A DNA stretch of 64,000 nt from CADEEN01 sp963840805 (GTDB lineage: Bacteria; Pseudomonadota; Gammaproteobacteria; Burkholderiales; Burkholderiaceae_C), in assembly GCA_963840805.1 (NCBI GenBank), contig CAWJAJ010000002.1, positions 62,001 through 126,000 on the forward strand, in the 5' to 3' direction. Under the pieces are notes generated by a model that did no database searches, was not told where the DNA came from, and worked only from the letters and a program-made list of their open reading frames with translations. A program made the position numbers and the translations under genes. This document shows, piece after piece, positions 30,043-39,850 of the stretch (positions are counted from its first letter, which is position 1; every line of letters starts with the position of its first letter).

Positions 30043-30642
30043 TCAGGCCTTCTTGTCTTCGCCGATCAGCAACCTGCTGTCGGACAGGTACATGTGCGGC
30101 GGCACCTCGAGGTTGTCGGGCGCGGGCTTGTTCTTGTACACACGGCCGGCCAGGTCGAACGTCGAGCCGTGGCAGGGGCAGAAGAAGCCGCCCTGCCAGT
30201 CGTCGGGCAGCGAGGGCTGCGCGCCGGCCTGCAGCTTGGCTGTCGGCGAGCAGCCCAGATGCGAGCAGATACCCACCGCGACCAGTATCTCGGGCTTGCG
30301 CGAACGGTACTCGTTGCGCGCGTACTCAGGCGTCAACTCGTCGGGTTTGCGCTTGGACTCCGGGTCGGCGACCTGCGAGTCGGTCTTCTTCAGGCCCTCG
30401 AGTTGCTCGGGCGTGCGCTTCAGGATCCACACCGGCTTGCCGCGCCACTCGACGGTCTGCATCTCGCCTGGCTTCAGGCCACCGATGTCGACCTCGACCG
30501 CGGCGCCCGCCGCCTTGGCGCGTTCGGACGGTGCGAAACTGGAAACGAAGGGGACGGCGGTGGCCACGGTGCCGATGGCGCCGGCGCCGCACGCGATGCC
30601 GATCCACGTGCGACGGGCCGGATCGATGGCGTCATTGCTCAT
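30043..30642 (-). CDS. petA: Rieske iron-sulfur subunit of the bc1 complex
   Basis: 199 residues. A twin-arginine-type N-terminus (ARRTWIG) leads into a membrane anchor (residues ~12-34), used uncleaved in this family. The 2Fe-2S ligands are C126, H128, C155 and H158 (CSHLGCSP and CPCHGSTF), with C131-C157 as the stabilising disulfide. It accepts electrons from quinol and hands them to cytochrome c1. First gene of petABC, divergent from mscL across 179 bp. Confidence 0.97.
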   Translation of the reverse strand: MSNDAIDPARRTWIGIACGAGAIGTVATAVPFVSSFAPSERAKAAGAAVEVDIGGLKPGEMQTVEWRGKPVWILKRTPEQLEGLKKTDSQVADPESKRKPDELTPEYARNEYRSRKPEILVAVGICSHLGCSPTAKLQAGAQPSLPDDWQGGFFCPCHGSTFDLAGRVYKNKPAPDNLEVPPHMYLSDSRLLIGEDKKA

Positions 30643-30821
30643 TCAATTCCTCGCGGAGAGATCACGGACTGAGGGTCAACCCGAGATTCTAGCGGACGCC
30701 TCTGCGCGACCGCCCCGGGCTTGACTCGTTGCGGTTGTCGCCGATACTCCGCGGCGCCTGCGGCCGCAGTCCTGCTGCCGGCGCGATCGGATACACAAGA
30801 GGACACAACTGGAGAACAGCC

Positions 30822-31250
30822 ATGAGTTTTTCGAGCGAATTCAAAGACTTTGCGATGAAAGGCAACGTCGTCGATCTCGCCGTCGGCGTGATCATCGGTG
30901 CGGCGTTCGGCAAGATCGTCGATTCGGTCGTCAAGGATCTGATCATGCCGATCGTCGGCAGGATCTTCGGCGGCCTCGACTTCTCGAACTACTTCATCCA
31001 ACTCGCCAACGCACCGGCCGACTTCAAAGGGCCGATGACGTACGAGGCGCTCAGCAAGGCCGGCGTGCCGCTGTTCGCGTACGGCAATTTCATCACCGTG
31101 GCCATCAACTTCATCATCCTGGCCTTCATCATCTTCATGATGGTCAAGCAGATCAACAGAATAAAGAAGGAAGCCCCGGCGGCACCGCCGGCCGCACCAC
31201 CGGAAGACGTGGTGTTGCTGCGCGAGATCCGCGACGCGTTGAAGAAGTAG
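30822..31250 (+). CDS. mscL: Large-conductance mechanosensitive channel
   Basis: 142 residues. Starts MSFSSEFKDFAMKGNVVDLAVGVIIGAAFGKIV (TM1, pore-lining) and has TM2 at NFITVAINFIILAFIIFMMVKQIN, a periplasmic loop between, and the C-terminal helix VLLREIRDALKK. ATG at 30822 is preceded by GGAGAACAGCC. It forms the pressure-release pentamer of the inner membrane. Confidence 0.97.
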   Translation: MSFSSEFKDFAMKGNVVDLAVGVIIGAAFGKIVDSVVKDLIMPIVGRIFGGLDFSNYFIQLANAPADFKGPMTYEALSKAGVPLFAYGNFITVAINFIILAFIIFMMVKQINRIKKEAPAAPPAAPPEDVVLLREIRDALKK

Positions 31251-31350
31251 CACGGTGGGGTGCGGATTTGCCTTCATACTGGGCCCAATGTGCGGTAGCC
31301 GGGCTGTTGGCCACGTCAGCCCGCACCTGCGCTAGCATGCGATCCGCCCG

Positions 31351-33795
31351 ATGAACCCACCGCTGCCGCGACTGCCCGCCGCCCTGAGCGCGGCGGTGCA
31401 AAGGATCAAAGTCACCGCCCGTGAGGCGACGCAGCGTTGCGTCGACGCATTGGGCGCCGCGGCGATCGCCAGCGGCAGCGCGAGCGAACGCGAGGACCTC
31501 CTGGCCGCGCAGTTCGAGCTCAATCGAAAGCAGTCGGCCTTCGCGATGGCTTTCAACGAGCGGCTCGACGACAGCCTCGCCAGTGAAATGCGCCGCCGCG
31601 AAGGCGGCAGCCGCACCAGCACCCTGGGCGGGTCGTCATGGCAGTCGTTGACGCTGGTCGACGACCGCGAGGTCGAGATCCAGGTCAGTGCCGAGCGCTT
31701 CGCGCTGACGCTGCAGCACGACTGCGAGTGGGAGTTGCGCGAACTCGATGCGCTCGTCGTCGGCCTGTTCCACAACCCCCATGCCGAGCGAACCGCTGTC
31801 GAGCAGCGCAACCCGCTGCGCCCGGAAGTCATCGGCAAGGCGATGGTCGCGGCGTGCGACACGATCTGTGACCGCCCGTCGGTGCGCCAAGCGATGGCCG
31901 AACAGATGGCGCGCTCGCTGGCCGCTGCGATGCCTGCGGCCTACAGCGCGATCGCACAGGAGTTCAAGGCCGCGGGCATCAAGCCCCCGGAGATGGTCGT
32001 GCGCACCGTGCAGGGCCCGGGCAACGAAATCAGCCAATACGCCAACACCGGCTACGACACACTGGGCCTGCCGGTCGGCGCCGACGCGTCGGACAGCGGC
32101 GCTGGGCGCCTCGGCCCCAGCAGTGGCGGCGGGCGGTTGAGCACCGGCAGCGGCAGCCTCGGCGCGAACACGCGCTCCGGCGCGGCGGGGGGCCCGGCTG
32201 GCCACGCCAGAGGCGCAACGATCGGCCAGGTCGACGGCGAGGTGATGAATCTCATCCGACGCCTGGCGATGCTGGGCAACGTGGCGGTCGATACCCAGGT
32301 CGACGCGGTGAACAGTGCACGCGGCTCGGTGGCGGGCGGGCTGGCGCCGATGCCCAACATGATCCTGGCCAATCGCGAGGAGCTGCGCCGCGCCGCCACG
32401 GGTTCGCTCGATCACATGGTCATCGACGTCGTCGGCAGCCTGTTCGACCAGATCCTGGCCGACCCCAAGGTGCCGCCGCAGATGGCGCGCCACATCGCCC
32501 GGCTGCAGCTGCCGGTGCTGCGCGCCGCGCTCGGTGACGCCACGTTCTTCTCATCGCGCCGCCATCCGGTTCGAAGACTGGTCAACCGTATGGCTTCGCT
32601 GGCCGTCGCCTTCGAGGACTTCTCCGAGGGCCCCGGCCAGCACTTCCTGACCTTGGTGCGCGACTTGGTTGACGACATCGTCAGGGGCGATTTCGACCAG
32701 ATGGCGCTCTACGAGCAGACGCTCGATCGCCTCGAATCGTTCGTCGCCGAGCAGGCCCAGCGCGACGTCGAGGCCAACAGCCGCGCCTCGAGCCTGCTCG
32801 ACCAGAAGGAAACCGACCTGCTGCTGCAGCAGCGCTACATGCAGCAGCTTCAGGCCGCATTGGCACCGGTGGCGATGGACGACTTCCTGCGCCAGTTCCT
32901 GACCCAGGTCTGGACCCAGGCGATGATGAAGGCCACCGCCCGGCACGGGGCCGACAGCGAGCTCGTCAAGCGGCTGCGCGTCGCCGGGCGCGACCTCGTG
33001 ATGAGCGTGCAGCCCAAGGGCTCGCCGGCCGAGCGCAAGGCCTTCCTGGTGCGGCTGCCGCACCTGATGAAGGATTTGAACGAAGGCATTGCGTTGATCG
33101 GCTGGCCCGACGCGGCGAAGAAGGGCTTCTTCGACAAGCTGATGCCTGCGCACGCCCATTCGCTCAAGGGCGAATCGCTGCGCACGCTGGACTACAACCT
33201 GCTTGTCAAGCAGCTCGATGCAATCCTGGCCACGCCGTTGCCCCGGCCCGAGGATGCCTTGCGCGGCTCCAGCGCCATTCCGGTGCTCGACGATGTGGTC
33301 TCCGGCCCGGGCTTCACGCCCGAGGAAGCGGCACGGATCGGACTGGTCGAGGAAGGCGCGATCGACTGGAACGGCCAGGTCGACATCGACCTCAGTGGCG
33401 AGTCCGACGGCGACGCAGAGATCAGTGAACTCGACATCAACATCGACGGCCTGCCGCCACCCGAGCCGGTGGAGCCGACGAGCGGCGCGTCGCTCGCCGA
33501 CCACGTGCAGATCGGTTTCTCCTACCGCATGCACTTCGAGGACCAGTGGCACAAGGTGCGGCTGTCGCACATCAGCCCGGGGCGCACCTTTTTCGTATTC
33601 ACGCGCGGCAGCAAGCACCAGCATGCGATCTCGATGACCGCGCGCATGCTCTATCGCCTGTGCGAGACCGGCCGCCTGCGCGCGTTCGAGAACGCCTACC
33701 TGCTCGAGCGCGCCACCGCACGGGCGCGCAAGCAACTGGCGGCCCTGCGCGGCGGCCACTCGACGTCCGGCGTGCCACTGACGACGCGGCACTGA
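31351..33795 (+). CDS. DUF1631 family protein
   Basis: 814 residues, cytoplasmic, no signal or membrane segment. DUF1631 covers most of the length, with motifs such as DLLAAQFELNRKQSAFAMAFNERLD, RLQLPVLRAALGDATFFSSRRHPVRRLVNRMA and AFLVRLPHLMKDLNEGI. The C-terminal ~110 residues (VQIGFSYRMHFEDQWHKVRL.. FTRGSKHQHAISMTARMLYRLCETG) resemble the PilZ-like tail of these proteins, suggesting a link to cyclic-di-GMP. A Gly/Ser-rich linker lies at about residues 245-290. Function is not established. Confidence 0.88.
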   Translation: MNPPLPRLPAALSAAVQRIKVTAREATQRCVDALGAAAIASGSASEREDLLAAQFELNRKQSAFAMAFNERLDDSLASEMRRREGGSRTSTLGGSSWQSLTLVDDREVEIQVSAERFALTLQHDCEWELRELDALVVGLFHNPHAERTAVEQRNPLRPEVIGKAMVAACDTICDRPSVRQAMAEQMARSLAAAMPAAYSAIAQEFKAAGIKPPEMVVRTVQGPGNEISQYANTGYDTLGLPVGADASDSGAGRLGPSSGGGRLSTGSGSLGANTRSGAAGGPAGHARGATIGQVDGEVMNLIRRLAMLGNVAVDTQVDAVNSARGSVAGGLAPMPNMILANREELRRAATGSLDHMVIDVVGSLFDQILADPKVPPQMARHIARLQLPVLRAALGDATFFSSRRHPVRRLVNRMASLAVAFEDFSEGPGQHFLTLVRDLVDDIVRGDFDQMALYEQTLDRLESFVAEQAQRDVEANSRASSLLDQKETDLLLQQRYMQQLQAALAPVAMDDFLRQFLTQVWTQAMMKATARHGADSELVKRLRVAGRDLVMSVQPKGSPAERKAFLVRLPHLMKDLNEGIALIGWPDAAKKGFFDKLMPAHAHSLKGESLRTLDYNLLVKQLDAILATPLPRPEDALRGSSAIPVLDDVVSGPGFTPEEAARIGLVEEGAIDWNGQVDIDLSGESDGDAEISELDINIDGLPPPEPVEPTSGASLADHVQIGFSYRMHFEDQWHKVRLSHISPGRTFFVFTRGSKHQHAISMTARMLYRLCETGRLRAFENAYLLERATARARKQLAALRGGHSTSGVPLTTRH

Positions 33796-33810
33796 CGCGC
33801 GGGTGGGTTC

Positions 33811-34824
33811 CTAACGGGACGCGACCGCCCGGCGCGCCCAGCGAATGGCCGCCTCGAGGCTCGACGGATCGGCAACGCCGCGTCCGGCGATGTCGAAGGC
33901 GGTGCCGTGGTCGGGGCTGGTGCGCACGAACGGCAACCCCAGCGTGGCGTTGACCCCTTGTTCGACACCGAGATACTTGACCGGAATCAGGCCATGGTCG
34001 TGCGTCATCGCCACCACCAGGTCGAACTCGCCGCGCCGGGCGCGCATGAACACGGTGTCGGGGGCAAACGGGCCATGGGCATCGATGCCTTCGGCGCGCG
34101 CCGCCGCCAGCGCCGGCGCAATGATCCGCTGCTCCTCGTCGCCGAACAGGCCGCCCTCGCCGGCATGCGGGTTGAGCCCGGCCACCGCGATGCGCAAGTT
34201 GCCAGAAGCCCACTGCGGCGCACCAGCCTGGGCGATGCGCAGCGTGTCCAGCACCGCGTCGAACGTGACTGCGTCGATGGCCTCGCGCAGCGCAAGGTGG
34301 ATTGTCACCAGCACCACGCGCAGCTCGTCGTTGGCCAGCATCATGCGTACCGGCGGCGGCGCCGCGCCGGGTGCAGCGGACAGGGCCTGCAGCATCTCGG
34401 TATGGCCCGGATACGGCACGCCTGCCGCTGCGAGCGCGGCCTTGTGCAGCGGTGCGGTAACGATGCCCGCCGCGTCCCCGTGCTGCACCGCGCGCACCGC
34501 AGATTCGATGCACGCCGCTGCGGCCGCGCCGGCACGCGCGTCGACCGTGCCCCACGGCAAACGGTCGAGACCCACCGGCAGACCGTCAGGCTGCCATAGC
34601 GGCAGGCAGCGCGGCGGGCACGCCGCGGCATCGCGCGGCGTGTCCAGCCGGGCCAGCGGCCAGGGCTCGGGCATCAGCACCATCGCCCGGCGCATCACCG
34701 CCATGTCGCCGACCACCACGCAGCCTTCGGCGGCCCCGCGCTGAAAGGCACGCACGATGATCTCCGGACCGATGCCACAGGCATCGCCCATCGTCAGCAG
34801 CAGCGGTCGGCGCGTCGGGGCCAT
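33811..34824 (-). CDS. pdxA: 4-Hydroxythreonine-4-phosphate dehydrogenase
   Basis: 337 residues. NAD-dependent enzyme of the DXP-dependent pyridoxal-phosphate pathway. The three metal-binding His regions are seen: GHTEMLQ, VTIHLALREAI and MTHDHGLIPVKYL. Other signatures are TAPLHKAALAAAG and GLNPHAGEGGLFGDEE. ATG at 34824 gives MAPTRRPLLLTMGDACGIGPE. A GTG at 34848 overlapping the stop of the upstream gene (GTGA) is an alternative start. It follows the Nif3-like gene closely on the same strand. Confidence 0.95.
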   Translation of the reverse strand: MAPTRRPLLLTMGDACGIGPEIIVRAFQRGAAEGCVVVGDMAVMRRAMVLMPEPWPLARLDTPRDAAACPPRCLPLWQPDGLPVGLDRLPWGTVDARAGAAAAACIESAVRAVQHGDAAGIVTAPLHKAALAAAGVPYPGHTEMLQALSAAPGAAPPPVRMMLANDELRVVLVTIHLALREAIDAVTFDAVLDTLRIAQAGAPQWASGNLRIAVAGLNPHAGEGGLFGDEEQRIIAPALAAARAEGIDAHGPFAPDTVFMRARRGEFDLVVAMTHDHGLIPVKYLGVEQGVNATLGLPFVRTSPDHGTAFDIAGRGVADPSSLEAAIRWARRAVASR

Positions 34825-34844
34825 GGCGACATTGTCGGGCTGTG

Positions 34845-35597
34845 TCACGCAGGGTTGCCGATCTCGATGAAGCGGTGCTCGAGTCCGAACCGTTCGGCCA
34901 CGTGCGCTGCCACCGCCGGCGCGCCGAAGCACTCGGTGGCGTGGTGCCCGCAGGCGAGGAAGGCGACGCCGGTCTCGCGCGCCAGATGGGCCTGCGGCTC
35001 CGAGACCTCGCCGGTCAGGAAGGCATCGACGCCGGCAGCGATCGCAGTCTCGAAGTAGCCCTGCGCACCGCCGGTGCACCAGCCGATGCGAGAGAGTGCG
35101 CGGCCATCGCCCGGCAGCACCAGCGGCGCGCGGCCGCCGAGCGCCGCCTGTGCCCGCGCCGCCAACGCCTTCACCGACGTGTTCTCGCCGGCCGGGCCGG
35201 CGAAGCCCAGTTCCTGTTCGCCGAAGCGCGCGTCGGCCGCGAGCCCCAGGCGCTGGCCGAGTTGCGCGTTGTTGCCGAGCTCGGCATGCGCGTCAAGCGG
35301 CAGGTGGTAGGCGAACAGGTTGATGCGATGCGCCATCAGCCGCCGCACACGCTCGCCGAGCCAGCCGACGAGGCGCCCGTCCTGGCCACGCCAGAACAGC
35401 CCGTGGTGAACCAGGATCGCATCGGCGCCATCGGCGATCGCGGCATCGATCAGGCCCAGGCTGGCGGTGACGCCGGAGACGATGCGGTGCACCTGTGCGG
35501 CGCCCTCGATCTGCAGCCCGTTCGGCCCATAATCCTTGAAGCTGTCCGCCGCCAACAGCGTATTCAGGGCAGTTTCGATCTGATTGCGTCCGGCCAT
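34845..35597 (-). CDS. Nif3-like dinuclear metal centre protein (DUF34/YbgI)
   Basis: 250 residues. The metal-site residues of the family are visible: ILVHHGLFW, HLPLDAHAELGNN and LACGHHATE. A Shine-Dalgarno (GAAGGTGAGG) precedes ATG at 35597. These proteins form hexameric toroids; a GTP cyclohydrolase-like or metal-related role has been suggested but is not settled. Only 20 bp separate its start from the divergent DegS-like gene, so each promoter must lie in or near the other's coding region. Confidence 0.93.
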   Translation of the reverse strand: MAGRNQIETALNTLLAADSFKDYGPNGLQIEGAAQVHRIVSGVTASLGLIDAAIADGADAILVHHGLFWRGQDGRLVGWLGERVRRLMAHRINLFAYHLPLDAHAELGNNAQLGQRLGLAADARFGEQELGFAGPAGENTSVKALAARAQAALGGRAPLVLPGDGRALSRIGWCTGGAQGYFETAIAAGVDAFLTGEVSEPQAHLARETGVAFLACGHHATECFGAPAVAAHVAERFGLEHRFIEIGNPA

Positions 35598-35617
35598 CGC
35601 GTCCTCACCTTCGTTTC

Positions 35618-36793
35618 ATGCGCAGAACCTGGTTGATCTTCTCGCAGGCCGTCACCGTCGCCGTGGCACTGCTGTTCGTCGCGGCCACGCTCAAGCCCGA
35701 TTGGCTCGGCCGGCCGTCCGGCAACATGTTGCCGCAGATCGTGTCGATTGCCACGGCGCCGACCGCACCAGCCGCGTCGGGCGCTGCGGGCGTGGTGGGC
35801 GCGATCGTCAGCTACCGCGCTGCCGCGCAGCGTGCGGCGCCGGCGGTCGTCAGCATTGTCGCCAGCAAGGCGCCGCAGCGCCGCCCCGACGCCGAGGATC
35901 CGTGGTTCCGCTTCTTCTTCGGCGAGCGTGGCCCGGCACAGAACCAACCGCAGCGCGGCCTCGGCTCCGGCGTGATCGTGTCGCCCGACGGCTACCTGAT
36001 CACCAATCACCACGTCATCGAGGGCGCCGATGAGATCGAGGTCCAACTCGCCGATGGCCGCCAAGCCGACGCCAAGCTGGTGGGTACCGATCCGGACAGC
36101 GACGTCGCCGTGCTCAAGGTCAACCTCGACAAGCTGCCCAGCGTGGCCATCGGCAACAGCGACCAGTTGCAGGTCGGCGACGCGGTACTGGCGATCGGCA
36201 ACCCGTTCGGCGTCGGCCAGACCGTCACCGCCGGCATCGTCAGCGCGCTCGGCCGCAACCGCCTGGGCATCAACACCTTCGAGAACTTCATCCAGACCGA
36301 CGCCGCGATCAACCCCGGCAATTCCGGCGGCGCGCTGGTGGACGCCGCGGGCACGCTGGTCGGCATCAACACCGCGATCTTCTCGCGCAGTGGCGGCAAC
36401 CTGGGCATCGGCTTCGCCATCCCGGCCAACACCGCACGCATGGTGATGGAAAGCCTGGTGCGCGACGGCACCGTCACGCGCGGCTGGATCGGCATCGAAC
36501 CGCGCGATCTGACGCCCGAGATGGCCGATTCGCTGCGCCTGCCCGTGAGGGCCGGCGTGCTGGTGACCGGTGTGCTGCAGAACGGCCCGGCCGGGAACGC
36601 AGGCATGAAGCCCGGCGACGTCGTCGTCAGGATCGCTGACCAGGACATCGCCAACACCGGCCAGCTGTTGAACACCGTGGCGGCGCTCAAGCCCAACAGC
36701 ACGGCCATGGTCGCGGTGCAGCGCGGCGACCGCGCGGTCGAACTGAAGGTGCTGGTGGCACAGCGACCGCCTGCGCAGCGAGGCGAGCGCTAG
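35618..36793 (+). CDS. DegS/HtrA-type serine protease with one PDZ domain
   Basis: 391 residues. A single N-terminal membrane helix (LIFSQAVTVAVALLFVAATL) anchors it to face the periplasm. The catalytic triad is H132 (ITNHHVI), D162 (DSDVAVL) and S236 (NPGNSGGAL). One PDZ domain follows (WIGIEPRDLTPEMADSLRL..GVLQNGPAGNAGMKPGDVVVRIADQ). One PDZ plus anchor points to a DegS-like, envelope-stress role rather than DegP. No strong Shine-Dalgarno is seen. Confidence 0.94.
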   Translation: MRRTWLIFSQAVTVAVALLFVAATLKPDWLGRPSGNMLPQIVSIATAPTAPAASGAAGVVGAIVSYRAAAQRAAPAVVSIVASKAPQRRPDAEDPWFRFFFGERGPAQNQPQRGLGSGVIVSPDGYLITNHHVIEGADEIEVQLADGRQADAKLVGTDPDSDVAVLKVNLDKLPSVAIGNSDQLQVGDAVLAIGNPFGVGQTVTAGIVSALGRNRLGINTFENFIQTDAAINPGNSGGALVDAAGTLVGINTAIFSRSGGNLGIGFAIPANTARMVMESLVRDGTVTRGWIGIEPRDLTPEMADSLRLPVRAGVLVTGVLQNGPAGNAGMKPGDVVVRIADQDIANTGQLLNTVAALKPNSTAMVAVQRGDRAVELKVLVAQRPPAQRGER

Positions 36794-36842
36794 ACGCCTG
36801 TCGGTCCCCGGATCGGACCCGAGCCAAAGACCGGCAGTCGCG

Positions 36843-36858
36843 TGGCACTTCACGCGCA
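36843..36858 (+). promoter_or_regulatory. Sigma-54-like promoter upstream of the exosortase operon
   Basis: TGGCACTTCACGCGCA has the -24 TGGCAC and -12 GC with correct 10-bp GG-to-GC spacing, followed by A. The bases before GC (GC instead of TT) deviate from consensus. It lies 102 bp before the start at 36960. Confidence 0.35.
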
Positions 36859-36959
36859 CTTCACACAGGCCGCCACACCCTTCCTACGCACTTCGCAGAC
36901 GGACGCGATCCTTGCGGCAAGCCACCGATCCGGTGGCGTCACGCGCAAGGAGAGCCCTC

Positions 36960-39001
36960 ATGCCCCTGCACTTTGCCTCGCTGCGGCCGCACTCGCACAC
37001 CGGCCGCGTAATCCTGGCCATCGCAACGTCGCTGTTCGCGGCGCTGCTGATCGTGGCCTGGTCGCCCGCGCAGGCCGGCGACACGGAGGCGCGGCCCGCC
37101 GAAGGGCCGTACTTCCACGTCGCCAGCGACGATCCCTCGCTCGACCGCCTGCCGCTGAAGGCCACACGCGTCGAGGCCCGCGTGGCCGGCACCGTGGCCG
37201 ACGTGCGCGTAACGCAGGTCTACCGCAACGAGGGGTCGCGCGCGATCGAAGCGCGCTACGTGTTCCCGGGCTCGACGCTGGCCGCGGTGCACGGCATGAC
37301 CGTGCGCATCGGCGAGAGGGTGCTCACAGCCGACATCCGCGAGAAGCAGCGCGCCCGCATGGAGTACGACGCCGCGAAGAAGGCCGGCCGCACCGTGGCG
37401 CTGCTCGACCAGCACCGGCCCAATGTGTTCCAGATGAACGTCGCGCACATCCTGCCCGGCGACGAAGTGAGCGTCGAGCTGCGCTACACCGAGCTGCTGC
37501 TGCCCACCGACGGCCGCTACCGATTCGTCTACCCGACCGTCGTGGGGCCGCGCTACCACAACGCTGCAGTCGAGGGCGGCCAGGGCACGTTCCCCGCCAC
37601 GCCCCACTGGCCGGAAGGTCAGCGTTCGAACACCGCATTCGATCTGCAGCTTCGTTTCGCATCGCCGCTGCCGATTCACGATCTGGCTTCGCCGTCGCAC
37701 CGCATCGAGATCCAGGGTGAAGCCAGTGCACAGGCCAGCGTAGCGCTGGCCGACGACGACGGCGCAGCCCAGGACGACCGTGACTTCATCCTCGAGTACC
37801 GCCTGGCCGGCGCCGACACTGCAGGCGGCCTGACGCTGTTCAAGGGCGGTGATGCGAGAACTTCTTCTTCGCGCTGGTCGAGCCGCCACAGGCGATCGCG
37901 ACCTCGCAGATCAACCCGCGCGAGTACATCTTCGTGGTCGACATCTCGGGATCGATGCACGGCTTTCCGCTCGACACCGCGAAGACGCTGCTGCGCGAGC
38001 TGATCGGCGGCCTGCGCGCCAGCGACAGTTTCAACGTGATGCTGTTTTCGGGCAGCAACCGCATGCTCAGCGAGTCGCCGGTACCGGCCACCCGGGCCAA
38101 CATCGAGCGCGCGATTGCCACCATCGAGCAGATGCGCGCCGGCGGCAGCACCGAAATCGTGCCGGCGCTCGAGCGCATCGCCGCGCTGCCGAAGCTCGGC
38201 GACGTCTCGCGCAGCGTGATCGTCGTCACCGACGGCTACGTCACCGTCGAGGATCGCGTGTACCAGCTCGTGCGCAAGAACCTCGGCCGGGCCAACGTGT
38301 TCGCGTTCGGCATCGGCAGCGCGGTCAACCGGCATCTGATCGAAGGCATCGCCCGGGCCGGCCAGGGCGAACCCTTCATCGTCACCAAGCCCGAGTTCGC
38401 GGCAGCGCAGGCCGAACGGCTGCGCCGCATGATCGACGCACCGGTGCTGACGCGGCTGTCGGCACGGTTCGATGGCCTCGAGGTCTACGACGTCGAGCCG
38501 GCGCAACTCGATGCCCTGCCCGACGTGCTCGGCGGCCGGCCGGTGGCGCTGATCGGCAAGTGGCGCGGCGAGCCGCGCGGCCAACTGGTGCTGACGGGCC
38601 GCAGCGCCCGCGGCGACTGGCAACAAGTGCTGACGGTGCCGGCGCCGGCCGCGGATGCCGACGCGCTGCGCCAACTGTGGGCGCGCCAGCGCATCCAGCA
38701 GTTGAGCGACGACGAAGCGCTGCGCGGCGGCAACGCGCAGCGTGACGCGATCACCGCGCTCGGCTTGCGCTACAGCCTGCTCACCAACTACACCAGCTTC
38801 ATCGCGGTCGACCGCGTCGTGCGCACGTCCGACACGCCGTCGACGGTGGTCCATCAGCCGCTGCCGCTGCCGCAGGGGGTCGGCAATGCCGCGGTCGGCG
38901 CAGCGGTGCCGAGCACGCCCGAGCCGGCGGCATGGCTCGCGCTGCTGGTCGCGCTCGGGCTGGTGATCGCCGGGCTGATGCACCACCGCAGACACCATTG
39001 A
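36960..39001 (+). CDS. VIT/VWA-domain surface protein with PEP-CTERM-like tail, frameshifted once
   Basis: About 680 residues. ATG at 36960 has AAGGAG 7 bp upstream. An N-terminal signal (VILAIATSLFAALLIVAW) is followed by a VIT domain (VRVTQVYRNEGSRAIEARYVFPG, MEYDAAKKAGRTVALLDQ, PNVFQMNVAHILPGDEV), then a von Willebrand A domain with an intact MIDAS (VVDISGSMHG; GGSTEIVPAL; VVTDGYV). It ends with TPEP, a hydrophobic helix and RRHH, which is the layout of an exosortase sorting signal. One missing A near 37858 breaks the frame. Similar VIT/VWA proteins are known as targets of proteobacterial class GN sortases; here an exosortase follows. Confidence 0.82.
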
Positions 39002-39020
39002 GCCGCCAGGGGAGACCGCC

Positions 39021-39850
39021 GTGAGCCTTGCTCGTTCACTGCCTTGCCGGCCGGTGCATGTCCCCGCCTGGGGCTGGATCGCGCTGCATGCGGCCGCGCT
39101 GTGGCCGCACGGTCTGTGGGCCGCGCGGCGCCTGGCCGACGGCTCCGACGACCCGCTCGGCCTCGCCGCCATCGCCACGCTGGTGCTGTGGCTGGGGCGC
39201 GCAGCGCCGCTGTTGCGATTGCAGCCGAGGTTCGGTTGGCTCGCGGCCAGCGTCGCGTTGACCGGCGCGGCCACCGTGGCGCTGGCCTTCACGCCGCCAT
39301 TGGTCGCCGCCCTGCTGGCGGCGCTGGCGCTGGCGGCGCACGTCGCCGCGTGGCTGCCCGCAGGCGTCGCCGTCGCGCCGCTGGCGGGGCTGGCGCTGCT
39401 GGCCCTGCCGCTGGTGGCCTCGCTGCAGTTCTACGTCGGCTATCCGCTGCGCGTCTTGACGGCCAGCTTCAGCGCGTGGCTGTTGCAGGCACTCGGCATC
39501 GCTGCCGAGCGCAGTGGCGCGGCGATGACGGTGAACGGCCGGTTGGTGATCGTCGACGCGCCGTGCTCGGGCGTGCAGATGGCCTGGTTGGCGTACTTCG
39601 CGGCTTGCGCGGTGGCGGCATTCACCGGCCGGCGCGACGCGCGCGTTCCTGCGCCGGCTGCCTGTCGTCGGGCTGCTCGTGCTCACCGGCAACGTGTTGC
39701 GCAACACCGTGCTGGTGGCGCTCGAAGCGCGGCCCGAGGGCTTGCGCCGCGCTGTGGCACGAAGCGATCGGCCTCGTCGCGCTGGTGCTCGTGATCGGTT
39801 TGACGGTGCGCGTGATGAGCCCGTTGCGCCGCCAGGAGGAGACAACATGA
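39021..39850 (+). CDS. Exosortase (possibly XrtQ-like), frameshifted
   Basis: About 276 residues, polytopic inner-membrane cysteine protease/transpeptidase. GTG at 39021 follows GGGGAGACC. The N-terminal half is almost entirely hydrophobic (7-8 helices). The catalytic Cys lies in IVDAPCSGVQMAW and the catalytic Arg region in LVLTGNVLRNTVLVAL, which is read after correcting one base near 39645. A second one-base error near 39752 lies before LWHEAIGLVALVLVIGLTV. It should recognise the PEP-type tail of the preceding protein. The stop overlaps the next ATG (ATGA), so translation is coupled. The subtype cannot be confirmed here. Confidence 0.8.

Noticed and set aside
28424..30724. A 766-residue open frame opposite the cytochrome bc1 genes
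   Set aside because: Antisense shadow rich in His/Gln/Asp; petA-petB-petC are certain.
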